Origin: Brevundimonas vancanneytii
GTDB taxonomy: Bacteria; Pseudomonadota; Alphaproteobacteria; Caulobacterales; Caulobacteraceae
Direction: 5' to 3'
Length of the DNA stretch: 12,607 nt
Assembly (NCBI GenBank): GCA_945874855.1
Contig: CAMCIP010000049.1
Coordinates: 1 to 12,607 of the forward strand
Shown: positions 5,724 through 12,252 of the stretch, piece after piece
Layout: each line of letters opens with the position of its first letter
How positions within the stretch are numbered: position 1 is the first letter of the stretch
Made by a program: the position numbers and the translations under genes
The notes under the pieces: generated by a model
Database searches by the model: none
Told to the model about the DNA's origin: nothing
What the model saw: the letters and a program-made list of their open reading frames with translations, nothing else

Positions 5724-6913
5724 GACGACTGGATCAGGCCCCCTGGCTGACCGATCCGGACGCCGGCGCGGTCATGGCCGCCCTGGCGGTGGCCGGCGGA
5801 CCAGAGGCGGCGCGGTTCGTGGGCGGCTGTGTGCGCGACGCCCTGCTGGGCCGCGAGGTGGGCGACGTCGACGTGGCCACCGTCCTGACCCCGGATCAGG
5901 TGGTCGCGGCCCTGGGACGGGCGGGACTGAGGGCCGTGCCCACCGGCATCGCCCACGGCACTGTCACCGCAGTCAGCGGCCGCCGGCCGTTCGAGATCAC
6001 GACCCTGAGGCGCGACGTGTCCACCGACGGGCGGCGGGCCACCGTGGCCTTCACCGACGACTGGACCGAGGATGCGCGGCGCCGCGACTTTCACCTGAAT
6101 GCCCTCTATGCCGACATGGCAGGGACGCTGTTTGATCCCACCGGCCGGGGGGTAGACGACGCCCTGGCGGGCCGCATCGTCTTCGTCGGCGAGGCGCGAC
6201 GCCGGATCGATGAGGACCATCTTCGCATTCTGCGCTTCTTCCGCTTCTTTTCCTGGTATGGGCGCGGCGAGCCGGACGCCGAGGCCCTGACCGCCTGCGC
6301 GGACCGTGTCGACGGCCTTGGGCGTCTGTCGGCCGAGCGCGTGTCGCACGAGCTGCTGCGGCTGCTGGCCGCCCCTGATCCGACCCGGGCGGTCGACGCC
6401 ATGGCCGCGACCGGGGCGCTTGCGGCCGTGCTGGGGCCGGAGGCCGACCCGGGCCGGCTGCGGGCGCTGGTCCCCCACGCCGACGATCCCGTCCTGCGGC
6501 TGTCGACCTTGTTGCCTGACGATCCGCCACAGGCCGAGGCGCGGGCGCGGGCCCTGCGGCTGTCGAACGCCATGGTGGCGCGTTTACGCGCGGCGGCCCC
6601 GCCCCTGGCACCCGGGGACCGCACGGCTCGGCGTATGCGGGCGCTGGCCTATGCCGAGGGTGTCGAGGCGGTGCGCGATCGGGCGCTGAAGGCCGGTGCC
6701 GTTGATCTGGCTGCAGAGATCGCAGGCTGGACGCCGCCGCGCCTGCCGGTCGGTGGGCGTGAGGTGGCGTGGCTCGGTGTGCCGCCCGGGCCGGAAACGG
6801 GCGCGGTGCTGGCCGCCTTCGAACGCGGCTGGATTGCCGACGACTTCGACATGGACGACGTCGAAGGTCGACTGGCCACCGCCGTCAGGGCTGTGCGCGC
6901 GTCAACACGGTGA
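5720..6913 (+). CDS. cca: CCA tRNA nucleotidyltransferase (class II)
   Basis: A 397-residue class II nucleotidyltransferase that adds or repairs the 3'-CCA end of tRNAs from CTP and ATP. The head motif RFVGGCVRDALLGREVGDVD (32-51) carries the metal-binding D49 and D51. The RRRDFHLNAL motif (120-129) is the RRDFTINAL equivalent used for nucleotide selection. RIDEDHLRILRFFRFFSW (162-179) is the neck-domain signature. The C-terminal part (about 190-397) is helical and variable, as usual in the family. A poly(A) polymerase of the same superfamily is the alternative; the absence of a long basic extension favours CCA-adding. The ATG overlaps the Nudix stop (ATGA). The last 29 bp overlap the converging EEP gene on the other strand. 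Confidence 0.94.
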   Translation: MRRLDQAPWLTDPDAGAVMAALAVAGGPEAARFVGGCVRDALLGREVGDVDVATVLTPDQVVAALGRAGLRAVPTGIAHGTVTAVSGRRPFEITTLRRDVSTDGRRATVAFTDDWTEDARRRDFHLNALYADMAGTLFDPTGRGVDDALAGRIVFVGEARRRIDEDHLRILRFFRFFSWYGRGEPDAEALTACADRVDGLGRLSAERVSHELLRLLAAPDPTRAVDAMAATGALAAVLGPEADPGRLRALVPHADDPVLRLSTLLPDDPPQAEARARALRLSNAMVARLRAAAPPLAPGDRTARRMRALAYAEGVEAVRDRALKAGAVDLAAEIAGWTPPRLPVGGREVAWLGVPPGPETGAVLAAFERGWIADDFDMDDVEGRLATAVRAVRASTR

Positions 6914-7850
6914 CCACAGGGCGGTGATCCGAGCCGGTGGGGCGGCCCAGCCGGCGCTCGACGACGGCCAGATCAGGGCTGATCCAGACGTGGTCGATGC
7001 TGATGCCCAGCGGTGCCGGGAGCTGAGCCGGCCAGGTGCCGGGAAAGGCCGGTGCCGGGATCAGGCCGCTGTCGGCGCGGAACCCGTCGCCGATGCGGGC
7101 GGTGGAGACACTGTTGAAATCGCCCGCCACGATCTGCGGGCCGTCGCCAGCCCGAAGCTGTCGCGCCAGGGCTCCGCTCTGGCGGATCTGCTCCCACTGC
7201 ACCTGATAGGGCCAGGGCCGGGTCAGGTGGGCGGCGGTGAGCCGGATCGGCCCCAGCGGGGTCTCGGCCCGCACCGAGGCGGCGTGCAGGCCGCTGAGTT
7301 CCTGCAGTCGGCCCAGCGGCCAGCGTGAGGCGACCACTGTGCGGGTGCCGCCGTCGCGCCAACGGGCGCGCGGGGTCAGGACCCGGTGGGGGTGACCCGG
7401 CAGCAGGTCGTCGAGAGCGGCGACCGGGGCGTCCGCCGCTTCGATCAGGATGACGAGATCGGGCCGGGCCGCCCGCAGGCTGTCGCGGATGGCCGCCACA
7501 TCGGCGTTGCCGACCCACAGATTGGCCGAGTAGAGGCGCACCGTCGGTGACCCGACCGCCGGCACGGGACGGTCGGCAGGCCGTGCCTGCTCCAGCGCGG
7601 ATGTCCCGGCCAGCGCTGCCACCGCCAGAGCCGCGACCGCCATCCGGAACCCACGCAACACGGCCAGACCGATGGCCACGGCCAGGGCGAACAACGCAGC
7701 CGGTGCCGTGAACTGGGCCAGGAGGTCGATCCATCGGTGCCCATGACCGCTGATCCCGGCAAGCCCCACGGCCAGGGCCGGCATCAGCGCCAGGATGCCG
7801 AGCGCGGGGAGGAGACCGCGGCGCCATTGGTCGTGAAAACATGCGAGCAT
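6885..7850 (-). CDS. Membrane-anchored endonuclease/exonuclease/phosphatase (EEP) family protein
   Basis: A 321-residue protein with three hydrophobic N-terminal segments (about 12-32, 44-65, 68-86) and then an EEP domain that probably faces the periplasm. Catalytic residues are intact: N110 in YSANLW, E137 in ILIEA, H208 in TAAHLTRPWPYQ, D244 and N246 in AGDFNSV, D286-H287 in SIDHVW and D308-H309 in GSDHRPV. Such YafD-like membrane EEP proteins are poorly characterised; the substrate may be nucleic acid or a phosphoester lipid or sugar. The start is ATG 7850, giving the three-TM N-terminus directly. A longer frame from 7904 would overlap the start of the divergent DUF4112 gene. The Shine-Dalgarno is weak. 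The 3' end overlaps cca by 29 bp tail to tail. Confidence 0.9.
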   Translation of the reverse strand: MLACFHDQWRRGLLPALGILALMPALAVGLAGISGHGHRWIDLLAQFTAPAALFALAVAIGLAVLRGFRMAVAALAVAALAGTSALEQARPADRPVPAVGSPTVRLYSANLWVGNADVAAIRDSLRAARPDLVILIEAADAPVAALDDLLPGHPHRVLTPRARWRDGGTRTVVASRWPLGRLQELSGLHAASVRAETPLGPIRLTAAHLTRPWPYQVQWEQIRQSGALARQLRAGDGPQIVAGDFNSVSTARIGDGFRADSGLIPAPAFPGTWPAQLPAPLGISIDHVWISPDLAVVERRLGRPTGSDHRPVVTVLTRAQP

Positions 7851-7902
7851 GATGAACGCGGTTCGATCTGCGGCTTTGGGCCGGGAGTCTTGGGAGGCAC
7901 GC
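7851..7902. promoter_or_regulatory. 52-bp divergent promoter region with a GANTC site
   Basis: This short gap must hold the 5' signals of both the EEP gene (minus) and the DUF4112 gene (plus), unless promoters lie inside the genes. It contains GAGTC (about 7885-7889), a CcrM/GANTC methylation site if the host is a Caulobacterales member. It also holds the strong GGGAGG Shine-Dalgarno for the plus gene. I see no confident -35/-10 pair. Confidence 0.4.
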
Positions 7903-8364
7903 ATGGCGCACAAGAGCATCGCTGATATCGAGAAGATCTGGCTGAATGTCGACGGCCTCAAGAAACTCTCCGATCGGGTCATCGGCATCGGACCGTTCGG
8001 CCTCGGCCTCGACGCCGCGCTGACATGGGTGCCCGTGGCGGGCACGGTCTACACAGTGGGCGTGGGGGTCTGGCTGCTGATCCAGGCCGTACGGGCGCGG
8101 GCGGATGTCGGGACCCTTGTGCGGATGGCCGGCTATCTGGGCGTTGATGCCGTGACGGGAGAGGTCCCTGTCGCCGGGGACCTGGTCGACACCTTCTTCC
8201 CCGGACATCTGCTGGCCGCCAAGGCGCTGCAGAAGCATATCGAGACGACTCACTGGGTCGAGGATTCGGCGACGGCGGCGCGCGCTTCAGGCGCACATGA
8301 GCGACATGTCGCCGCGATGCGGGCCGACCGCAGGCTGAAACGGGTCATCTATCTGCACGACTGA
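7903..8364 (+). CDS. DUF4112 domain membrane protein
   Basis: A 153-residue protein matching the DUF4112 pattern: a region around GPFGLGLDAALTWVPVAGT (30-48), a hydrophobic helix (about 45-63), then a VRMAGYLGVDAVTGEVPVAGDLVDTFF block (73-99) with the typical N/G-x-D...G-x-(V/I)P-(V/I)-G-D motif. The family is small, membrane-associated and of unknown function. The C-terminal third is charged and helical. The ATG is preceded by GGGAGG at 6 nt. An upstream extension to 7849 has no Shine-Dalgarno and would overlap the EEP start, so it was not used. The ECF sigma gene follows after 67 bp on the same strand. Confidence 0.88.
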   Translation: MAHKSIADIEKIWLNVDGLKKLSDRVIGIGPFGLGLDAALTWVPVAGTVYTVGVGVWLLIQAVRARADVGTLVRMAGYLGVDAVTGEVPVAGDLVDTFFPGHLLAAKALQKHIETTHWVEDSATAARASGAHERHVAAMRADRRLKRVIYLHD

Positions 8365-8384
8365 CCGTCGCGTGCCTTGACCGC

Positions 8385-8406
8385 AACCCCGCCGCACGGC
8401 CAAGTC
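8385..8406 (+). promoter_or_regulatory. Possible ECF-type autoregulatory promoter
   Basis: AAC at 8385-8387 (in GCAACC) and GTC at 8404-8406 are 16 bp apart in the short gap before the sigma gene. ECF promoters commonly have an AAC core in the -35 and a CGT/GTC-like -10, and ECF operons often autoregulate. The match is short and could easily be chance. Confidence 0.18.
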
Positions 8407-8414
8407 GGAGGGCG

Positions 8415-8435
8415 ATGACCGCGGGAGCCGCATGA
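8415..8435 (+). other. Six-codon mini-ORF overlapping the sigma factor start
   Basis: ATG at 8415 opens MTAGAA and stops at TGA 8433-8435, sharing ATGA with the sigma factor ATG at 8432. A GGAGGG lies only 2 nt upstream, which is too close for ideal initiation. It could be a leader peptide coupling translation to the sigma gene, or accidental. Confidence 0.15.
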
Positions 8436-8989
8436 GCGCCAGCCTGACACGAGACGAACTGGCCGAGGCGCTCGGCCGCGCCGGCGCGGGCGACCGCGTC
8501 GCCTTCCGCCGCGTCTATGAGGCCACCTCGGCGAAGCTGATGGGCGTCTGCCTGCGTATCTTGCACGACAGGCAGTTGGCCGAGGACGTCTTGCAGGACA
8601 CCTATGTGACAGTTTGGCGAAAGGCGGACAGCTTCGACGCCTCGCGCGCCAGTCCGATCACCTGGCTGGTGACGATCGCGCGCAACCGCGCGATCGATCG
8701 CCTGCGGTCGGGCGGGGCCCTGCGCCGCGCCGCGCCGGTCGAGGCCGCGCTGGATCTGGCCGACGACGCGCCGCCCGCCGACGCCGTGGTGGAACAGGCC
8801 GACGAGGCGCGGCGTCTGACCGGCTGTCTTTCCGAACTGGACGAACGCACCGCCCGGGCCATTCGCACGGCCTTCTTCGAGGGTGTGACCTATGAGGTGC
8901 TGGCCGAGCGTGAGAAGACGCCGCTGGGCACGATGAAGAGCTGGATCCGTCGGGGCCTGTTGCGTCTGAGGACCTGCCTCGAACAATGA
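8432..8989 (+). CDS. ECF (sigma-70 family, group 4) RNA polymerase sigma factor
   Basis: A 185-residue extracytoplasmic-function sigma factor. Region 2 (about 24-92) has the core-binding AEDVLQDTYVTVWRKADSF stretch and the WLVTIARNRAIDRLRS element that recognises the -10. Region 4 (about 125-182) has the helix-turn-helix YEVLAEREKTPLGTMKSWIRRGLLRLR for the -35. No extra C-terminal domain is present. The RskA-type partner downstream suggests a SigK-like ECF class. GGGAG at 8423-8427 is the Shine-Dalgarno. The stop overlaps the anti-sigma start (ATGA), so the pair is made in coupled amounts, and the sigma factor is presumably held inactive at the membrane until a signal arrives. Confidence 0.95.
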   Translation: MSASLTRDELAEALGRAGAGDRVAFRRVYEATSAKLMGVCLRILHDRQLAEDVLQDTYVTVWRKADSFDASRASPITWLVTIARNRAIDRLRSGGALRRAAPVEAALDLADDAPPADAVVEQADEARRLTGCLSELDERTARAIRTAFFEGVTYEVLAEREKTPLGTMKSWIRRGLLRLRTCLEQ

Positions 8990-9741
8990 CCGACCACGCC
9001 CCCACCCCTGCCGAGCGCGACGACGCCCTTGCGGCGGAACTGTCGCTGCGCGTGCTCCCGCCCGAGGATGAGATCGCCGCCCGTGCGCGCGTCGAGGCCG
9101 AGCCCGAATTCGCCCGCCGCGTCGAGGCCTGGGACGAGAGACTTGCCGGACTGGCCGACGAGATTTCCCCCCAGGCTCCGCCGGCCACGGGCTGGAGCCG
9201 GATCGACGCTGCCACGACGACATCCGCGCCTGCCGGGATCGGGCCCCTGGCCGCCAATGATGACGCGCCGCGGGTGCGCTTCTGGCGCCGCTGGGCAGTG
9301 GGATCGACCGGCCTGCTGGCCGCAAGCCTCGCTGCCCTCGCTGTTCTGGCGGTTCGGCCCGGGCCCCCGGCCCCTGCCGTGACTCCGACCCCCGTGGCCG
9401 CGGTCACGCGGGTCGCGACCCTGACGCTGGAAGACGGGTCGGTGGCCATGACCCTCGTCTACGACCCGGTGTCCGGCGAGCTCTACCTGGCTCCGACCGA
9501 CGAGATGAAGGGCGACGCCCGGGTGCCGCACCTTTGGCTGCTCTTGCCCGAGGGCGGCGCGCGACTGGTGGGGGCCATCGACGGCTCCAACACCTCGCGT
9601 CGCACCCTGGATCAGGCCCTGACCGGGTTGGCCGGCCGCGCGCCCCAGGTGGCCGTGTCCATGGAGGCTCCGGGACACACGCCGTCGCTGGATGCGCCCG
9701 ACGGGCCGGTCGTGGCGTCAGGGACCCTGCAACAGCTCTGA
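8986..9741 (+). CDS. Membrane-bound anti-sigma factor, RskA type
   Basis: A 251-residue partner of the preceding ECF sigma factor. The cytoplasmic N-terminus (about 1-75) is a short helical anti-sigma region with LAAELSLRVLPPEDE and EAWDERLAGLADE, without a zinc HxxxCxxC motif. A single TM helix lies at about 103-123. The C-terminal periplasmic domain (about 140-250) has the RskA signature: VPHLWLLLPEGGARLVGAID and VAVSMEAPGHTPSLDAPDGP. It sequesters its sigma factor and, in known relatives, is released by regulated proteolysis or redox change. It starts at ATGA overlapping the sigma gene. The signal is unknown. Confidence 0.92.
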   Translation: MTDHAPTPAERDDALAAELSLRVLPPEDEIAARARVEAEPEFARRVEAWDERLAGLADEISPQAPPATGWSRIDAATTTSAPAGIGPLAANDDAPRVRFWRRWAVGSTGLLAASLAALAVLAVRPGPPAPAVTPTPVAAVTRVATLTLEDGSVAMTLVYDPVSGELYLAPTDEMKGDARVPHLWLLLPEGGARLVGAIDGSNTSRRTLDQALTGLAGRAPQVAVSMEAPGHTPSLDAPDGPVVASGTLQQL

Positions 9742-10025
9742 CGGCGCTGCCGCCCCCGGCCATGTCGCGAAACTTCGCCTGACGAGCCGACCTCGAGCCG
9801 CACCGGGCCGGCCAGCGCCCCCGGGTGCGTTCGATGGATGGTGAGGTCAGGCTCCGGCGCCTCCACCGACCTCCCCCTCAACCGCTGACCCCGGTGTTGC
9901 GGTTCGGGGAGCTGCCGGGCCGTTTTCCCAATCCGATCAACACCTGTGCCCGTCACCTGCCGTCATCGGCACGCCCTCGTCGCGTTTGCCCGCAGCCTGT
10001 CCCCCGAACATCCCGGGAGCCACGC
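9742..10025. other. 284-bp gap between chromosomal genes and the phage-like module
   Basis: No convincing gene. It holds a terminator-like hairpin (9799-9829), a second stem of GAGGTC (9843-9848) with GACCTC (9868-9873), and the Shine-Dalgarno GGGAG (10015-10019) of the DUF2793 gene. No tRNA, integrase or recognisable att core is visible. If the module was inserted here, its left boundary should lie in this gap. Confidence 0.6.
9799..9829 (+). terminator. Terminator-like hairpin after the anti-sigma gene
   Basis: CGCACC (9799-9804) pairs with GGTGCG (9824-9829), extended by GGG (9805-9807) with CCC (9820-9822) and one bulged G. The loop is about 12 nt and GC-rich. It lies 57 bp after the anti-sigma stop. 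Only two T follow, so termination would be weak or Rho-assisted. Confidence 0.35.
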
Positions 10026-11471
10026 ATGGACGACGACCTCACCGCCCGCCTCGGCCTGCCATTTCTGGCGGCCGGACAGATGCAGAAATACGTCACCCTC
10101 AATGAGGCGCTGGTCGTCCTGGACGGACTGGTCCAGGCGTCGGTCGCCAGCCGTTCGGTCACCGCCCAGCCGGACGACCCTGCCGAGGGCGAGGCCTACA
10201 TCCTGCCGGAGACCGCGACCGGCGCGGCCTGGGCGGCACATGACGCCAACGACCTGCTGACCGTCGACGCCGGCGGCTGGCGGCGCCTGTCTGTTCCGGT
10301 CGGAGCCCTGGTCTTCGTGCGGGACGAGGATCAGGTCGTGGTCCGAACCGGGAACGGCTGGGCGGCGCTCGGCGCGAGGCTGCACCGGATCGAAGGACTG
10401 GACGGACTGGCCCTGGGTGCCGGTCCCGACCCGGCCTCACCCTTTCTGGCCAGGCTGAACGCCGCCCTGTGGACCGCGCGCGAGGCCGGCGACGGGGGCA
10501 CCGGCGATCTGCGGATCACCCTGAACAAGACGGCGTCCGGCGGCGTCGGCTCGCTGATCCTGCAGACGGGCTTTTCCGGCCGGGCGGAACTGGGTCTGGT
10601 CGGCGACGACGATCTGACGGTCAAGGTCAGCGCCGACGGGTCTGTCTGGCGCGAGGCCCTGCGCATCGAGGCGGCCACCGGACGGCTGCTGGCGCCCTTG
10701 GGAGCCGTGCGGCGTGAGACGACGACCTTCACCGGCGACGGGATCTGGGCCGTGCCTGCCTGGGCCAAAAGCGTCACGGCCGTGCTGGTCGGCGGCGGGG
10801 GCGGGGGCGGTGCCGGCGAGACGGGCGCGGCGGGGATGGTCCTGGCCGGAGGTGGCGGCGGCGGTGCCGGCGGGTGGACCGTGGCGCGCTGGCCCGCTGC
10901 GGCCCTGTCGACCGACCTCGAGGTGGAGGTGGGCGCGGGCGGCACAGGCGGTGTGGTGGGGCCGGGCGGCGACGGCGGCATGACCACGGTGGCGCTGGGT
11001 GGCCAGGTGCTGGCCCGGGCGGGTGGGGGATCCGGCGGGGCCCTCAGCGGCGGCGCGTGCGGCATTGGCGACACGCCGGGCGGCGCGGGCGGTGCGGGCG
11101 GTGCCGGTCTGGCCGGGGCCGGGGCCGAGCCAGGGTCGGCAGGGCGTGGTCCGGGCGCAGGTGGCGGTGGCGGTGGCCTGACTTCGGGTGGCGCGGCGCA
11201 GAACGGTGGGTCCGGCGGCGACGGGGCCCGATCGGGGTGCTCCGCGGCGGGTGGCCCTGGTGGGTCCGGGGCGGGTCCGTCCGGCATGGCAGCGGCCCTG
11301 CCGGGTCTGGATCCCGCTGGCGGTGGCGGCGCGGGCGGCGCGGCAGGACAGCCGGGCGGGGACGGCGGAGGCAAGGGTGGCGGAGGGGGAGGGGGCGGGG
11401 CCTCTACCTCCACGCCCGGCTCCGGTGGTGACGGTGCGCCGGGCGTCGTCGTGCTGATCGCAGAGGGCTGA
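10026..11471 (+). CDS. DUF2793 phage-type protein with glycine-rich C-terminal domain (probable tail fibre/adhesin)
   Basis: A 481-residue two-part protein. Residues 1-115 are a DUF2793 domain: LPFLAAGQMQKYVTLNEALVVLD, EGEAYILPETATGAAWAAHD and GALVFVRDEDQVVVRTGNGW. This domain is common in alphaproteobacterial prophages and GTA-like clusters near tail genes. Residues 137-228 (LARLNAALW... to GRLLAPLG) are a conserved middle region with GFSGRAELGLVGDDDLTVKVSADGS. Residues 231-250 (TTTFTGDGIWAVPAWAKS) lead into a glycine-rich domain (about 251-481) ending GAPGVVVLIAEG. This layout resembles Gly-rich phage receptor-binding tips built from polyglycine-II helices. Role by inference: host recognition or head/tail decoration. 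The start at 10026 has GGGAG 6 nt upstream; a longer frame to 9825 has no support. Confidence 0.88.
   Translation: MDDDLTARLGLPFLAAGQMQKYVTLNEALVVLDGLVQASVASRSVTAQPDDPAEGEAYILPETATGAAWAAHDANDLLTVDAGGWRRLSVPVGALVFVRDEDQVVVRTGNGWAALGARLHRIEGLDGLALGAGPDPASPFLARLNAALWTAREAGDGGTGDLRITLNKTASGGVGSLILQTGFSGRAELGLVGDDDLTVKVSADGSVWREALRIEAATGRLLAPLGAVRRETTTFTGDGIWAVPAWAKSVTAVLVGGGGGGGAGETGAAGMVLAGGGGGGAGGWTVARWPAAALSTDLEVEVGAGGTGGVVGPGGDGGMTTVALGGQVLARAGGGSGGALSGGACGIGDTPGGAGGAGGAGLAGAGAEPGSAGRGPGAGGGGGGLTSGGAAQNGGSGGDGARSGCSAAGGPGGSGAGPSGMAAALPGLDPAGGGGAGGAAGQPGGDGGGKGGGGGGGGASTSTPGSGGDGAPGVVVLIAEG
10791..11441 (+). repeat. Degenerate glycine-codon repeat tract
   Basis: About 650 bp coding almost entirely for runs of GG, GGA, GGT and GPG, including stretches of six to eight glycines (256-262, 275-280, 380-384, 451-458). 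Near-identical short blocks recur, such as GGCGGTGCCGGCG near 10807 and 10862. Such DNA is prone to slippage and recombination. It creates long proline-rich open frames on the opposite strand that are not genes. Confidence 0.85.
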
Positions 11472-11474
11472 GCC

Positions 11475-11621
11475 ATGAGCGACGCCTGGCCGGACGACCT
11501 CACCCCTGACGCAGACGCCTGGGACCTGCCGGATCATCTCAGTCTCGACGACTGCCTGCTGGAGACCGGGGAGGCGCGTCGGCTGCGAATCCCCACGCCC
11601 GATCAGGGAGAGGAACCATGA
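11475..11621 (+). CDS. Small acidic protein, 48 residues, unknown
   Basis: I do not recognise a family. The ORF begins 3 bp after the adhesin stop and ends inside the holin start (ATGA at 11618). GAGGG at 11463-11467 gives a Shine-Dalgarno at 7 nt. The product is rich in Asp/Glu in its first 33 residues (for example WPDDLTPDADAWDLPD and SLDDCLLETGE), then has a short basic patch (RRLR). No membrane segment or signal peptide. Position and coupling suggest a real module gene, perhaps a chaperone or attachment protein for the adhesin, or a lysis regulator; this is speculation. Confidence 0.6.
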   Translation: MSDAWPDDLTPDADAWDLPDHLSLDDCLLETGEARRLRIPTPDQGEEP

Positions 11622-11872
11622 CGCCGACCGTGAGCCCCCAGACGGAGGGCCGCTGGCTGTGGCGCCGGACCTTCGTCTTCACCGTGGTGGGCGGCCTGTG
11701 GCTGCTGGGTGAGCGCGTCGTCGAGCGCCTGCCGCCCGATCGACTGCCCCATGCCCTGGACGGGTTGATGCATCTGACCGGGCTGACCCTGGTGCTCTAC
11801 CTGGTCGCCCCGACCGCCCAGGAACTGGTGACGCTGATCGCCCAGCTCCGCTTTGGAGGGGCGCCGCGATGA
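11618..11872 (+). CDS. Holin-like small membrane protein
   Basis: An 84-residue protein with two hydrophobic segments (about 17-36, FVFTVVGGLWLLGERVV; about 53-74, LTGLTLVLYLVAPTAQELVTL), a charged N-terminus and a short basic end (RFGGAPR). This is the size and topology of a class II-type holin, which makes the inner-membrane lesion that releases endolysin. Sequence alone does not prove holin activity; the call relies on its place directly before an endolysin gene. It starts by ATGA overlap with the small acidic ORF, with GGGAGAGG just upstream, and its stop overlaps the endolysin ATG. Confidence 0.7.
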   Translation: MTPTVSPQTEGRWLWRRTFVFTVVGGLWLLGERVVERLPPDRLPHALDGLMHLTGLTLVLYLVAPTAQELVTLIAQLRFGGAPR

Positions 11873-12252
11873 GCTCTCGACTGTCGACGCGATCCCGGGC
11901 CCGTCTGAAGGGCGTGCATCCCCGCCTGGTGGCGGTGGTGGAGGCGGCGCTGGCACGTTCATCCATCGACTTCCTGATCACCGAGGGCCTTCGGAGCCCG
12001 GCGCGTCAGGCAGCCCTCGTCCGCGCAGGGGCCAGTCGAACCCTGAACTCACGCCATCTGACAGGCCATGCGGTGGACGTGGCGGCGCTGGTCGAAGGCA
12101 GGGTCCGCTGGGACTGGCCCCTGTACGGGCGCATCGCCGCGGCCTTCAAGGCGGCCGCCCGGGATCTGGACACTCCCCTGATCTGGGGTGGCGACTGGCC
12201 CCGGCTGCGCGACGGGCCGCATTTCGAGCTGGATCGGAGGGCCTTTCCATGA
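11869..12252 (+). CDS. M15-family peptidase endolysin (L-alanyl-D-glutamate peptidase-like)
   Basis: A 127-residue zinc peptidase of the M15C/VanY-like group, which cuts the peptide part of peptidoglycan. Zinc ligands are H63 and D70 in SRHLTGHAVDVA and H118 in DGPHFEL; D115, three residues before H118, matches the catalytic Asp of the phage T5 endolysin. WGGDWPRLRDGPHFEL is a hallmark of this phage type. There is no signal peptide, so release depends on the holin. GGAGGGG at 11855-11861 is a strong Shine-Dalgarno, and both ends overlap neighbours by ATGA. Confidence 0.93.
   Translation: MSSRLSTRSRARLKGVHPRLVAVVEAALARSSIDFLITEGLRSPARQAALVRAGASRTLNSRHLTGHAVDVAALVEGRVRWDWPLYGRIAAAFKAAARDLDTPLIWGGDWPRLRDGPHFELDRRAFP

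Noticed and set aside
7851..8045. Longer EEP protein starting at 7904 or upstream
   Set aside because: It would overlap the DUF4112 gene, and the added residues show no conserved feature.
9825..10025. Upstream extension of the DUF2793 protein
   Set aside because: The sequence is Pro/Arg-rich with no homology to the family, while ATG 10026 has a well-spaced Shine-Dalgarno and gives the family N-terminus.
9742..10025. Prophage attachment site
   Set aside because: No tRNA end or repeat could be identified; the right end of the module is outside the window, so a duplicated core cannot be seen.
10331..11503. Long proline-rich open frame (390 codons) opposite the adhesin gene
   Set aside because: It is the antisense image of glycine codons (GGN read as NCC). 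The plus frame has recognised domains, a Shine-Dalgarno and neighbours.
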